Shown piece after piece: positions 17,581 to 26,619 of a DNA stretch of 64,000 bases. Origin of the DNA: an uncultured Prevotellaceae bacterium. Its GTDB lineage: Bacteria > Bacteroidota > Bacteroidia > Bacteroidales > Bacteroidaceae. Position 1 is the stretch's first letter. Each line of letters opens with the position of its first letter. The notes beneath the pieces are model-generated. The model was not told the origin of the DNA. It searched no databases and saw only the letters and a program-made list of their open reading frames with translations. Both the position numbers and the translations under genes were made by a program. The stretch covers positions 1 through 64,000 of the forward strand of contig CAMVIB010000012.1 in NCBI GenBank assembly GCA_947167455.1, written 5' to 3'.

Positions 17581-18444
17581 CTACCACTGGCTGACATCGT
17601 AGGTGGCTTCGATGGCCGCCTCGATGTCGTCGGGCAGGGCAGGGAAGAGGTCGATGCCGGCGCGTGTCTCGGCATCATCGACGGTGGTGGCACACGAGCG
17701 CCACGGACGGTTGCTGTCGTCGTTGGAGCAGATGAAGGCAATGGTTGCCGGACGTGTGCCAAGGCGTAGCACGGCCTTGAAGAAAGCCTTCGGCACCGTC
17801 ACTTCGGCACGGCCGATGTGGACTGGCTTCTCATCGAGGATAGGACCAGTGACAATATACACCTCGCCGTAGCGACGCGCCCATTTGCGGCAGAGTTTCT
17901 CTATCTCGTTCCACTCGCCGGCATTGAAGCTCTTGTGTTGCGGCGTGATATTGGTCATGAGAAATGATTCGTACATCGCATCGGCATCCCACTTGTTGTC
18001 GCCGGCAGGACACATGTGTCCGCGTGTCCAGCCCGTGCCGCGGTAGTCCTCGAAATGGGCCCGGGGACGAGGCACATCAGGGTCCTCATGGAAGGCGGCC
18101 TGCGGGCGTGGCACATCGCCACGGGTGTGCTCGGCGGTGAGGCACCAGCCCACCCAGTTGGCAATGCGTGTCGAGCTGTTGTAGCTCACCACGTATGCCT
18201 TGCGGCGAAGCATTTGCACAGGGGTGGCAGCTGGCATGGAGGCGAGTTCGTCAGGCTGTAATGTCTCGGGTATCGTCGAGCTTGTGGCTGGCGTGCCGGT
18301 GTCTGTCTCGCCTTGTTGATATGTGGATGCTGTCGGTGCAGTGGATGCTGCGGGTGTGCCCGACTTGTTGCTGTACCATGTGGCGCCGGCTGCAGCGGCT
18401 GCCAGCACGGCGGTGAGTATGGAGTTGCGGACTTTCTTTGTCAT
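17581..18444 (-). CDS. secreted DNA/RNA non-specific endonuclease
   Basis: A 287-residue NUC1/EndoG-family nuclease with an N-terminal membrane or signal segment (about 8-22), a Thr/Ser/Ala-rich linker (about 28-65), then the beta-beta-alpha-metal nuclease domain. The catalytic block reads TRGHMCPAGDNKW, with the general base at H143 and a metal-binding Asn at N165 in MTNITPQ. The first residue of the classical DRGH motif is Thr here; RGH is kept. Its role could be nutrient scavenging or breakdown of extracellular DNA. It is separated from the upstream GH43-like gene by a strong terminator, so it has its own transcript. No promoter box was identified. Confidence 0.9.
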   Translation of the reverse strand: MTKKVRNSILTAVLAAAAAGATWYSNKSGTPAASTAPTASTYQQGETDTGTPATSSTIPETLQPDELASMPAATPVQMLRRKAYVVSYNSSTRIANWVGWCLTAEHTRGDVPRPQAAFHEDPDVPRPRAHFEDYRGTGWTRGHMCPAGDNKWDADAMYESFLMTNITPQHKSFNAGEWNEIEKLCRKWARRYGEVYIVTGPILDEKPVHIGRAEVTVPKAFFKAVLRLGTRPATIAFICSNDDSNRPWRSCATTVDDAETRAGIDLFPALPDDIEAAIEATYDVSQW

Positions 18445-18456
18445 TATGAATGGAGA

Positions 18457-18496
18457 ATAAAAATATGGCTCTCTGCGGCACAGGCCGCGGAGAGCC
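18457..18496 (-). terminator. Rho-independent terminator after the GH43-like gene
   Basis: On the minus strand a GC-rich stem GGCTCTCCGCGGC pairs with GCCGCAGAGAGCC (one mismatch, short loop; 18467-18496), followed by a T-rich run (ATATTTTTATTC). It lies 30 bp past the stop of the GH43-like gene at 18526 and just before the nuclease gene. Confidence 0.85.
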
Positions 18497-18525
18497 GTAG
18501 GTGAGTCAATGCTGTATGTAGTGTG

Positions 18526-19500
18526 TCAGTCGTTGGGGAATGCCTTCTTCAGACGCTTCAGCTCTTTGGCAGTGATGGCGATGACGGTGCCGTGGCGGGG
18601 CGTGAAGGCACCCTTGGTGGCTGTGTCCTGCACGCGGCGGAAGGTCTTCAGGTCGCTGCTCTTGCAGAACTGATAGTGGCCGCTGGTGTAGCAGTCGTAC
18701 ATCAACACCCATGTGCCGTCGTGCAGACGAAACACGCCTGAACCCTCGACCTGCTTGTCAGTGTCCTGACACCAGCCCGGTTGCAGCTGCCATGTGCGGC
18801 CGTCATAGAAGTCCTTGGCAATGAACTGCTTGATGCCTTTCTGACGGGAACCCTCGGTCTTGAAGAAGATGTGGTACAAGCCATCGTCGTCGCGTACGAT
18901 ATCGGTATCGATGCTGGCGCTGCGCATGTCGAACATCAGCTTCGGCTCACTCTCAAGGTCGGAGAAGTCCTTGTTGGCGTATGCCCAATAGACGCGGTCG
19001 TAGGGGCATGAGCCGTCGTCGGTGAGGATGGAGAAATAGACGATGTACTTGCCGGTGCGCTCGTCGAAGATTGTCTGTGGAGCCCACACGCGGGTCACGT
19101 GCTCGAACATCGTACCGGCGAAGCGCTCGGGGAAGTGCACGGTGTGGTGTTCCCACTTCACGAGGTCCTTGGAGCGCATGAGCACCATGCCACGGTTGCT
19201 GCTCCATCCGAGGCTCGACTTCATATCGGTGACCACCTGATAGAACCATCCGTCGTTGCCGCGCAGGATGTGCGGGTCACGCACGCAGCCTGTGCGTGCT
19301 ATCTCCTGAGAGGCTATGACGGGCTTGCCGTTGTTCAGGGGTGTGTAGTTCCAGCCGTCTTCGGAGATGGCATAGCATATCTGCTCCTGCTCGGGGGCGT
19401 TGCCTGTGAAATAGGTGAAGAGGTAGGCGGTTGTCTCTTGCGCCGCCATGGGCGTAGCAGCGGCGAGTGCCAGTGCTAAGGTGATGAGTTGTTTCTTCAT
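18526..19500 (-). CDS. secreted GH43-like glycoside hydrolase
   Basis: A 324-residue protein with signal peptide MKKQLITLALALAAATPMAA and a five-bladed beta-propeller of the GH43/GH32/GH62 type. Features include LFTYFTGN near the N terminus, RDPHILRGNDGWFY (D75), a central block SIDTDIVRDDDGLYHIFFKTEG, and EGSGVFRLHDGTWVLMYDCY late in the chain, where the general acid Glu of clan GH-F/J usually lies. Single-domain GH43 relatives remove arabinosyl or xylosyl side groups from plant polymers. The exact subfamily and substrate cannot be given. It follows the OadA/PycB-like gene on the same strand by 52 bp and ends at a clear terminator, so the two may be cotranscribed. Confidence 0.75.
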   Translation of the reverse strand: MKKQLITLALALAAATPMAAQETTAYLFTYFTGNAPEQEQICYAISEDGWNYTPLNNGKPVIASQEIARTGCVRDPHILRGNDGWFYQVVTDMKSSLGWSSNRGMVLMRSKDLVKWEHHTVHFPERFAGTMFEHVTRVWAPQTIFDERTGKYIVYFSILTDDGSCPYDRVYWAYANKDFSDLESEPKLMFDMRSASIDTDIVRDDDGLYHIFFKTEGSRQKGIKQFIAKDFYDGRTWQLQPGWCQDTDKQVEGSGVFRLHDGTWVLMYDCYTSGHYQFCKSSDLKTFRRVQDTATKGAFTPRHGTVIAITAKELKRLKKAFPND

Positions 19501-19552
19501 AGTGTGTTGTCGTGTTCGTTAGTTGTTGGACGTTAATGGTATGTGAGCGATG

Positions 19553-21334
19553 TCAGTTGCGCTCGATCCATGCTATGGTCTGGCCCTTGACAACCTTCTG
19601 GCCTTGGCGTGCTGTGACCTCAACGAGTGTGCCTCCGAGAGCCGTGGGGATGGGCAGTGTCTGGCCCCATGGTGTCTGCAGGTAGCACAGTGTGTCGCCC
19701 TCCTTGTACTTCGTGCCGACGGCAGGCTCTGTGCAACGTGTCACGCCGGCATCGCCGCTGACCTCGTAGAGCAGCTGTCCGTTGAAGGGTGCCACGATGG
19801 CATCGGCCTTGGCATGCTTGAAGGCAGAGAGCTCCTCGACGGACATCTTCGGGCCGCCGGAGGCCTGTAGCTTGGCCATCTTGGCCTTCTCCAGGTCGGC
19901 CAGGAAGTTCTTCTTGGCCTGACCGCTCTTGTAGTTGCGGTACTGCTCGGGGTGCATGGCGAGTTCATAGAGCTCCTCGTCGTCCTGACCGCGCTCCCAG
20001 CCGTTCTGCTTCATCTCTTCGATGAAGTCGGGCAGGGCGTTCTTGAGCAGCGTGTGCGGGTCGGCATCGGTGAACTCGCGACCCTGTTTCTTGGCGAGCT
20101 CCTTCAGCTCGGGGGCTATCTCGCCTGGAATCTTGCCGCTCTTGCCCAGAATCATACCCCACATGGAGTCGTCCATCATCACGAAGCGACCCTTGCCCTG
20201 AGCCATGGTGAGGAGGTTCATCAGTGCAATGTTCTTGACGTACTGCGAGAAAGGTGTGACGAGTGGTGGGTAGCCCACGCGTGGCCATACGTAGGCCACT
20301 TCGTCGAAGAGCTTCACGAGGATGTCGTCTGTCGAGAGCTCGGGCTCGCCCTTGGCTTTCAGAGTGTTGTTGATGACGCCGTGGATGCCGGCCAGGTCGG
20401 CCATCATAGAACCCATCATGCCGCCCGGCAGACCGCAGCCCAGTAGCAGCGAGGACATCAGCTTATTGCCGGGGTTGATGAAGTAGCCGAGCCAGTCGTC
20501 GATGAATTCCTGCGTCAAGGCGCGTGCACGCATGTAGGCGTTCATGTTTATCTCTTTCACCTCGAAGCCCTCGTTCTTGAGCATCGACTGCACGCTGATG
20601 ATGTCGGGGTGCACCTTGCCCCACGAGAGGGGCTCGATGGCTGTGTCGATGACGTCGGCGCCGTTGTTGCACACCTCGAGGATGCTGGCCATGGAGAGAC
20701 CTGGGCCGCTGTGGCCGTGGTACTGTATGATGATGTCGGGATGCTTGGTCTTGATGGCCTTGGTGAGGGCACCCAGGAGTGCCGGCTGGCCTATGCCTGC
20801 CATGTCCTTGAGGCATATCTCCTCGGCTCCGGCGGCAATGACCTGGTCGGCGATATTGGCGTAGTAGTCAACGGTGTGTATGGGCGATGTGGTGATGCAT
20901 AGCGTGGCCTGAGGTGTCATGCCGGCGGCCTTGGCCCACTTCACGGAGGGTATGATGTTGCGGACATCGTTGAGGCCGCAGAAGATGCGGGGTATGTCAA
21001 CACCTTGGGCGTGCTTCACCTTGTACTGAAGCTCGCGGACATCGTCGGGCACGGGGTACATGCGCAGGGCGTTGAGGCCGCGGTCGAGCATGTGCGTCTT
21101 GATGCCCACCTCGTTGAAGGGCTTGCAGAACGCGCGTACGGCGGCGTTGGGGTTCTCGCCGGCGAGGAGGTTCACCTGCTCGAAGGCTCCGCCGTTGGTC
21201 TCCACGCGGTCGAACACCCCCATGTCGATGATTGCAGGGGCTATGCGTTCCAGCTGATCCTTGCGCGGCTGGAACTTGCCGGAACTCTGCCACATGTCGC
21301 GATAGACAAGGCTGAATTGGATTCTCTTTTTCAT
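19553..21334 (-). CDS. oxaloacetate decarboxylase alpha / pyruvate carboxylase subunit B-like carboxytransferase without the biotinyl lysine
   Basis: A 593-residue protein. The HMGL-like barrel (about 1-280) has the metal and substrate residues: RD at 12-13 in VYRDMWQ, K176 in CLKDMAG, and HGH at 206-208. A conserved PYC_OADA domain follows (about 300-470). The last 70 residues look like a biotinyl carrier fold (VGTKYKEGDTLCYL, then GGTLVEVTARQGQKVVKGQTIAWI). Where carriers have the AMKM hairpin this one has TPWGQTLPIPTALGG, with no acceptor lysine. It may therefore work with a separate biotin carrier, as multi-subunit decarboxylases do. The enzyme would link oxaloacetate or methylmalonyl-CoA and pyruvate in the succinate/propionate pathway. 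It has its own promoter at 21369-21376. Confidence 0.85.
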   Translation of the reverse strand: MKKRIQFSLVYRDMWQSSGKFQPRKDQLERIAPAIIDMGVFDRVETNGGAFEQVNLLAGENPNAAVRAFCKPFNEVGIKTHMLDRGLNALRMYPVPDDVRELQYKVKHAQGVDIPRIFCGLNDVRNIIPSVKWAKAAGMTPQATLCITTSPIHTVDYYANIADQVIAAGAEEICLKDMAGIGQPALLGALTKAIKTKHPDIIIQYHGHSGPGLSMASILEVCNNGADVIDTAIEPLSWGKVHPDIISVQSMLKNEGFEVKEINMNAYMRARALTQEFIDDWLGYFINPGNKLMSSLLLGCGLPGGMMGSMMADLAGIHGVINNTLKAKGEPELSTDDILVKLFDEVAYVWPRVGYPPLVTPFSQYVKNIALMNLLTMAQGKGRFVMMDDSMWGMILGKSGKIPGEIAPELKELAKKQGREFTDADPHTLLKNALPDFIEEMKQNGWERGQDDEELYELAMHPEQYRNYKSGQAKKNFLADLEKAKMAKLQASGGPKMSVEELSAFKHAKADAIVAPFNGQLLYEVSGDAGVTRCTEPAVGTKYKEGDTLCYLQTPWGQTLPIPTALGGTLVEVTARQGQKVVKGQTIAWIERN

Positions 21335-21368
21335 GTTTAGTGTCGTTGGTGTAGGTAAAAATATAGCG

Positions 21369-21376
21369 CAAAGATA
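21369..21376 (-). promoter_or_regulatory. -7 promoter box of the OadA/PycB-like gene
   Basis: The minus strand reads TATCTTTG, an exact TAnnTTTG match, about 35 bp before the ATG at 21334. Confidence 0.65.
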
Positions 21377-21497
21377 ATACTTTTCCTACTACCTATATAC
21401 AAATAGCCACATTTTTTATCCTTTATTAACGTATAATCTGTATGCCGAGAAGGCCTGTCATGCCTCTGATAGGGAGTGGGCAACACCCCTAGGCGAT

Positions 21498-21607
21498 GCA
21501 AGTGCCTCGCCTAAGGGAAGCAAGTGCCTCGCCAAGGAGATGCAAGTGCCTCGCCTAAGGGAAGCAAGTGCCTCGCCAAGGGGATGCAAGTGCCTCGCCA
21601 AGGGGAT
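21498..21607. repeat. 22-bp tandem repeat array 2
   Basis: Five units start at 21498, 21520, 21542, 21564 and 21586. Each is GCAAGTGC followed by a 14-bp core of the type CTCGCCTAAGGGAA, alternating with CTCGCCAAGGAGAT or CTCGCCAAGGGGAT. The period and core are shared with the array at 2971-3073. The flanks also match: both arrays are preceded by a short GC-rich stem around a CCCCTAGG and end in AGGGGATGTGGA. It sits in the divergent gap between the OadA/PycB-like and GH97 genes. The remainder of 21377-21843 holds no gene; open frames across the array are artefacts of the repeat. Confidence 0.88.
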
Positions 21608-21746
21608 GTGGACGTGATGTATAAAGGCGTTGCCTTCGTGCCCCTGCAGGCTGCCGGTCTGGGTGTGGGGTGTTCTGACAGCGTGTCATTTTGTTTCGTT
21701 GGTGTTTCATATATAAAAATATGTAACGTGGGCGGAGAAGAAGGGC

Positions 21747-21777
21747 TTGGATATATGGGTATAACGCTTTTTCTTTG
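21747..21777 (+). promoter_or_regulatory. candidate promoter of the GH97-GH3-GH31-GH43-esterase operon
   Basis: A -7-like TTTCTTTG at 21770-21777 (TAnnTTTG with one mismatch) lies 19 bp after TTGG at 21747-21750, a fair spacing for Bacteroidota sigma-AB. The leader to the GH97 start would be about 60 nt. Confidence 0.4.
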
Positions 21778-21843
21778 CACTGCGAAACAAGTGACTAACC
21801 ACGCATCGACAAATTCAACACACATAAACAACAACTCTCAATC

Positions 21844-23787
21844 ATGGTCAACAAACTTTCTCTCGGCCTTGTCACAATCGTGATGCTTGGCTCGACACAA
21901 ATCCGTGCCGACGAACGCCAGTTCAACAGCCCCGACGGCAACCTCGTCGTTACGCTCAGCGACAACGGCGGCACACCAACCTATAGCGTGGCCCTCGGCG
22001 GCACCACAATGCTCATGCCCTCACAGCTGGGCATTACGACCGACGATGGCGACCTCGGCATTGGCATCAGGCTTCGTGACGTCGAGACGCGCACCGTGAC
22101 CGACGACTACACCCTCGCCACTATCAAGCAGAGCAACATCCACTATGAGGCAACGGAGGCTCTATGCCATTTCTATCGCGGCGAAGCCCCGGCCTTCGAC
22201 CTGCAGCTGCGCATCAGCAACCGCGACGTGGCATTCCGCTACCGACTGCTGCCCACAAGGAATCGTCGCGTGGCAGTGGTGAGTGCAGAGGCCACCAGCT
22301 TCACGATGCCTGAGGGCACGACCACCTTCCTCTGCCCGCAGGCCAAGCCCATGGGCGGATTCGCACGCACCTCGCCGAGCTATGAGACCTCATACTCCTA
22401 CGACCAGCCCACAGGTTCCAACGGCTGGGGCGAGGGCTATACCTTCCCATGCCTCTTCCGCACGCCGGGTGGATGGGTGTTGCTGAGCGAGACGGGCACC
22501 GACGGCAATTATGTCGCATGCCGTCTCATGAATAACGGAGCGGCAGCGTATCGCATCGGCTTCCCCCAACAGGGCGAGATGAACGGCGTCGGCACGACGA
22601 CGGCTGCCGTGAGCCTGCCTGCCACGACACCATGGCGCACCATCACCGTAGGCACCACGCTGGCTCCTATCGTGGAGACGACGGTGCCGTGGGACCTCGT
22701 GCAGCCCAAGTATGCCGCAGGCCGTGACTACACCTATGGCAAAGGCACGTGGTCGTGGATAATAGGCATGGACTCGAGCTGCAACTTCGACGAGCAGCGT
22801 CGTTACATCGACTTCGCAGCTGCCATGGGCTACCGCTCGGTGCTGATAGATGCCCTCTGGGACGTGCAGATAGGCCGCGAGCGCATCGCCGAGCTGGCAC
22901 GCTATGGCCGCGAGAAGGGCGTGGGGCTCTTCCTGTGGTACAATTCCAACGGCTCATGGAATGACGCTCCGCAGTCGCCCCTCGGTAAGATGGACCGCTC
23001 GTCGGCACGACGTGCTGAGATGCGCTGGATGCAGGAGACAGGCATTCTGGGCATTAAGGTGGACTTCTTCGGCGGTGACAAGCAACCCATGATGCAGCTC
23101 TATGAAGACATCCTCACCGATGCCAACGAGTTCGGGATTCAGGTGATATTCCACGGATGCACGCTGCCACGCGGCTGGGAGCGGATGTTCCCCAACTATG
23201 TCGCTTCCGAGGCTGTGCTGGCCAGTGAGAACATGCACTTCGGCCAGGGTGCCTGCGACGGCGAGGCACGTGCTGCTGCCACACACACCTTCATTCGCAA
23301 CACTGTCGGCTCGATGGACTTCGGAGGCTCGACCCTCAACAAGCGCTACAATGCCGACAACCTCACCGGCACCGTGCGTCGCACGAGCGATGTCTATGCC
23401 CTGGCCACGGCAGTGCTCTTCCAGAGCAGCGTGCAGCACTTCGCCCTTGCACCCAACAACCTCACCGATGCCCCGGCATGGGCCATCGACTTCATGCGCG
23501 CCGTGCCCACGACGTGGGACGAGGTGCGATACCTCGACGGCTACCCCGGACGCTATGCCATACTCGCACGACGTTGCGGCAACCGTTGGTACATAGCCGG
23601 CATCAACGCTCAGGATGAGACCGTGGTGGCAAAACTCGAGTTGCCGATGCTCGGCAAGAGTGCCGTGGTGAATGTCTATGCCGATGATGCCAAGCTTAAT
23701 GGCAGTCTGCGCGAGCAGAAGCTTCGCTCTGGCCGCATCAATGTCAGCATACCGAAGAACGGAGGTGTCGTAATCGTTGGCGAATGA
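21844..23787 (+). CDS. GH97 retaining alpha-galactosidase-type enzyme
   Basis: A secreted 647-residue protein with signal peptide about 1-22 (ending QIRADE). The N-terminal beta-supersandwich covers about 25-290, the (beta/alpha)8 catalytic domain about 300-560 (DYTYGKGTWSWIIGMDSSCNFDEQRRYIDFAAAMGYRSVLIDA), and a small C-terminal beta-domain follows. The block GIKVDFFGGDKQ carries an Asp (D407) where retaining GH97 alpha-galactosidases of the BtGal97b type have their nucleophile. Inverting SusB-type alpha-glucosidases lack it. A Glu in ASEAVLASEN is a candidate acid/base. It would remove alpha-galactose from xylan or galactomannan oligosaccharides in the periplasm. It is first in a five-gene operon, and its stop overlaps the next start (ATGA). 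Confidence 0.9.
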   Translation: MVNKLSLGLVTIVMLGSTQIRADERQFNSPDGNLVVTLSDNGGTPTYSVALGGTTMLMPSQLGITTDDGDLGIGIRLRDVETRTVTDDYTLATIKQSNIHYEATEALCHFYRGEAPAFDLQLRISNRDVAFRYRLLPTRNRRVAVVSAEATSFTMPEGTTTFLCPQAKPMGGFARTSPSYETSYSYDQPTGSNGWGEGYTFPCLFRTPGGWVLLSETGTDGNYVACRLMNNGAAAYRIGFPQQGEMNGVGTTTAAVSLPATTPWRTITVGTTLAPIVETTVPWDLVQPKYAAGRDYTYGKGTWSWIIGMDSSCNFDEQRRYIDFAAAMGYRSVLIDALWDVQIGRERIAELARYGREKGVGLFLWYNSNGSWNDAPQSPLGKMDRSSARRAEMRWMQETGILGIKVDFFGGDKQPMMQLYEDILTDANEFGIQVIFHGCTLPRGWERMFPNYVASEAVLASENMHFGQGACDGEARAAATHTFIRNTVGSMDFGGSTLNKRYNADNLTGTVRRTSDVYALATAVLFQSSVQHFALAPNNLTDAPAWAIDFMRAVPTTWDEVRYLDGYPGRYAILARRCGNRWYIAGINAQDETVVAKLELPMLGKSAVVNVYADDAKLNGSLREQKLRSGRINVSIPKNGGVVIVGE

Positions 23788-26519
23788 AAACCGTTAATGG
23801 CTTATTGTATAAACAGATGAGAAATATCATGATAATATGCCTCATGGCAGCGGCAACAGGCTGCTGTGAGATGTCGGCACAGACGTTGCCGTACCAGAAC
23901 CCCGAGTTGAGCGCCCGCGAGCGTGCCATAGACCTCTGCAGCCGCCTCACCCTCGACGAGAAGGCACAGCTGATGCTCGACGAGAGTCCCGCCATACCGC
24001 GTCTGGGCATCAAGAAGTTCTTCTGGTGGAGCGAGGCACTGCATGGCGCTGCCAACATGGGCAACGTCACCGTCTTTCCGGAACCCATAGCGATGGCATC
24101 GTCGTGGAACCCGGAGCTGCTCTTCAGCGTCTTCGACATCGCCAGCACGGAGTTCCGTGCACAGTACAACCATCGCATGCATGACCTCGGCGGCGACGAC
24201 GAGAAGTTTCATAGCCTCAGCGTGTGGACGCCAAACGTAAACATCTTCCGCGACCCGCGATGGGGACGAGGACAGGAGACTTACGGCGAAGACCCATATC
24301 TCACAGGCGTAATGGGAGATGCCGTAGTGCGCGGCCTGCAAGGCCCTGAGACATCGCGCTACCGTAAGCTCTGGGCATGTGCCAAGCATTTTGCCGTGCA
24401 TAGCGGACCCGAATACACCCGGCATTCTGCCAACCTCATCGACATCTCGCCACGCGACTTCTGGGAGACATATATGCCTGCCTTCAAGACTCTCGTGCAG
24501 AAAAGCAAGGTGCGCGAAGTCATGTGTGCCTACCAGCGTCTCGACGACGACCCATGCTGCGGCTCCAACCGTCTGTTACAGCAGATACTGCGTGACGAAT
24601 GGGGCTTCAAGTACCTCGTGGTGAGCGACTGCGGAGCCGTCAGCGACTTCTACACCTCGCACAAGAGCTCTTCGGATGCCACACATGCTTCGGCCAAGGC
24701 CACGCTGGCCGGCACTGACGTGGAGTGTGGCTACGGGTATGCCTATCGCAGCATTCCTGAGGCCGTGAAGCGGGGACTCATCACAGAGGAGGAGGTTGAC
24801 AAGCATGTCGTGCGACTGCTGGAAGGCCGCTTCGACCTCGGCGAGATGGACGACCCGTCGCTCGTGGAGTGGTCGAAGATACCATATTCGGCAATGTCCA
24901 CCAAGGCGTCTGCACAGACGGCACTCGAGATGGCACGTCAGAGCATTGTCCTGCTGAAAAACGATGTACAAGAAGGCAAGAGTGAGGGCGCCGTGCTGCC
25001 ACTGGACGCTTCGGCAACAGGCAAGTCGGTTGGCAGGCTGGCGGTGCTCGGACCCAATGCCGACGACGAGCCGATGTTGTGGGGCAACTACAACGGAACG
25101 CCCAACTACACTGTGACCATCCTCGATGGCATCTGCAGGAAACTGAATGTCAAGCGCGAGAAGCTGGGCAAGAACCCGAGACTTTTCTACGACAAGGTGT
25201 GCGACCTCACATACGACCGCGTCATGGACAGCCGACTCGCTACAGAGTGCACGTCGCCCGACGGACGCAAGGGTCTCAGAGGTACGTTCTGGCGCATGGA
25301 GGGCGGCGAGTGGAATGCCGAGAGATGGCAACAACTCGCCACGCCACAGGCTGCAAAGGCCATTTCGACGGAACACTACACCACGCCGCTGGCTGTCACC
25401 ACGGCGGGTATGCACGTCTTTGCACCACGTGTGCCTGTCGAAGATTTCGCGGCACGCTATGAAACCACATTCGCCCCGAAGGAGCCGGGCGAGTATGTGG
25501 TCAACGTAGAGGGGTGCGGACATTTCGAACTCTATGTTGACGGCGAGCGCAAACAGCGTGTGCACTCATGGCGCACCACGCCGACACGGACGGTACTGCA
25601 GGCCTCCAAAGGGCAGAAGTTCAACATCGAAGTGCGCTACCAGACGGTAAAGACGTGGGGGGCGAACATGAAGATCAACGTAGCACGAGAGCTACCCATC
25701 GACTACCAGAAGACCATCGACCAGTTGCGTGGCATCGACAACGTGATATTCGTGGGTGGTATATCGCCGGCACTCGAGGGCGAGGAGATGCCTGTCGAGA
25801 TTGAGGGCTTCCGTGGAGGCGACCGCACCAACATTGAGCTGCCACGTGTGCAGCGCGATTTCCTGCGGGCTCTGAAAGATGCCGGAAAGACTGTGATTTT
25901 CGTGTGCTGCTCGGGCTCGGCAATAGCCTTGCAGCCCGAGATGGAGACATGCGATGCCATAGTGCAGGCATGGTACCCGGGCCAGGAGGGAGGCACGGCG
26001 GTGGCCGATGTGCTCTTTGGCGACTACAACCCTGGCGGCAAGCTCCCCGTTACGTTCTATAAGAGCACCAGCCAACTGCCCGACTATGAGGATTATGCCA
26101 TGCGCGGGCGCACATACCGATACTTCGATGATGCCTTGTTCCCCTTCGGTCATGGCCTGAGCTACACCACCTTCGCCCTTGGTAACGAGAAGGTCAACGT
26201 AGGAGGTGACGGCACAGGAACGCTAACCCTCGACGTGACGAACACTGGCCGTCGCGACGGCAGCGAAGTCGTGCAACTCTATGTCCGTAACCTTGATGAT
26301 GCCGAGGGGCCGCTGAAGTCGCTCAGGGCATTCAAGCGTGTAGCCGTCAGGGCAGGACAGACACAGAGCGTGACTCTCGACCTCACGCCAGAGAGCTTCG
26401 AGTTCTTCGACACAGAGACTTACACCATGCGTACAAAGCCCGGACACTACCAGCTGCTCGTAGGCACAAGCTCGGACAGCCGCAGCCTGAAGGCCTTCGA
26501 CGTGCTGCTGCAACAATAA
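23784..26519 (+). CDS. GH3 beta-xylosidase/beta-glucosidase with PA14-like insert
   Basis: A 911-residue exported enzyme. Order: signal segment, GH3 N-terminal barrel (about 50-350) with nucleophile D282 in VVSDCGAVSDFY, C-terminal alpha/beta sandwich interrupted by a PA14-like insert (about 470-640), and a fibronectin III-like end domain (about 800-905). The SDCGA version of the nucleophile motif is typical of the xylosidase branch of GH3, so release of xylose from xylo-oligosaccharides is the likely role. Two starts are possible: ATG at 23784, coupled to the GH97 stop, or ATG at 23817 (MRNIMIICLMAAATGC), which gives a cleaner signal peptide. Second gene of the operon. Confidence 0.9.
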   Translation: MKTVNGLLYKQMRNIMIICLMAAATGCCEMSAQTLPYQNPELSARERAIDLCSRLTLDEKAQLMLDESPAIPRLGIKKFFWWSEALHGAANMGNVTVFPEPIAMASSWNPELLFSVFDIASTEFRAQYNHRMHDLGGDDEKFHSLSVWTPNVNIFRDPRWGRGQETYGEDPYLTGVMGDAVVRGLQGPETSRYRKLWACAKHFAVHSGPEYTRHSANLIDISPRDFWETYMPAFKTLVQKSKVREVMCAYQRLDDDPCCGSNRLLQQILRDEWGFKYLVVSDCGAVSDFYTSHKSSSDATHASAKATLAGTDVECGYGYAYRSIPEAVKRGLITEEEVDKHVVRLLEGRFDLGEMDDPSLVEWSKIPYSAMSTKASAQTALEMARQSIVLLKNDVQEGKSEGAVLPLDASATGKSVGRLAVLGPNADDEPMLWGNYNGTPNYTVTILDGICRKLNVKREKLGKNPRLFYDKVCDLTYDRVMDSRLATECTSPDGRKGLRGTFWRMEGGEWNAERWQQLATPQAAKAISTEHYTTPLAVTTAGMHVFAPRVPVEDFAARYETTFAPKEPGEYVVNVEGCGHFELYVDGERKQRVHSWRTTPTRTVLQASKGQKFNIEVRYQTVKTWGANMKINVARELPIDYQKTIDQLRGIDNVIFVGGISPALEGEEMPVEIEGFRGGDRTNIELPRVQRDFLRALKDAGKTVIFVCCSGSAIALQPEMETCDAIVQAWYPGQEGGTAVADVLFGDYNPGGKLPVTFYKSTSQLPDYEDYAMRGRTYRYFDDALFPFGHGLSYTTFALGNEKVNVGGDGTGTLTLDVTNTGRRDGSEVVQLYVRNLDDAEGPLKSLRAFKRVAVRAGQTQSVTLDLTPESFEFFDTETYTMRTKPGHYQLLVGTSSDSRSLKAFDVLLQQ

Positions 26520-26531
26520 CTCATTATCAGA

Positions 26532-26610
26532 CACCGAGGCATGTAGGTGCAGAGAATGAATCAGCTCTGTGACTCCGTGCCTCTGTGAACGGAAAATCAT
26601 TATTTTTTTT
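26532..26610 (+). terminator. nested stem-loop with T-run between GH3 and GH31 genes
   Basis: An outer stem CACCGAGGCA (26532-26541) pairs with TGCCTCTGTG (26578-26587) with one mismatch. An inner stem GCAGAG/CTCTGT lies at 26549-26570. A run of eight T follows at 26603-26610. Inside an operon this could be an attenuator, partial terminator or mRNA-stabilising element. Confidence 0.4.
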
Positions 26611-26619
26611 CGATTACTT

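Noticed and set aside
21498..21607. Possible CRISPR array
   Set aside because: Units are contiguous 22-mers with no unique spacers and no cas genes nearby.
21524..21883. Open frames on both strands across the second 22-bp array
   Set aside because: They only translate the repeat (MPRQGDASASPKGSK type) and overlap the GH97 signal peptide region.
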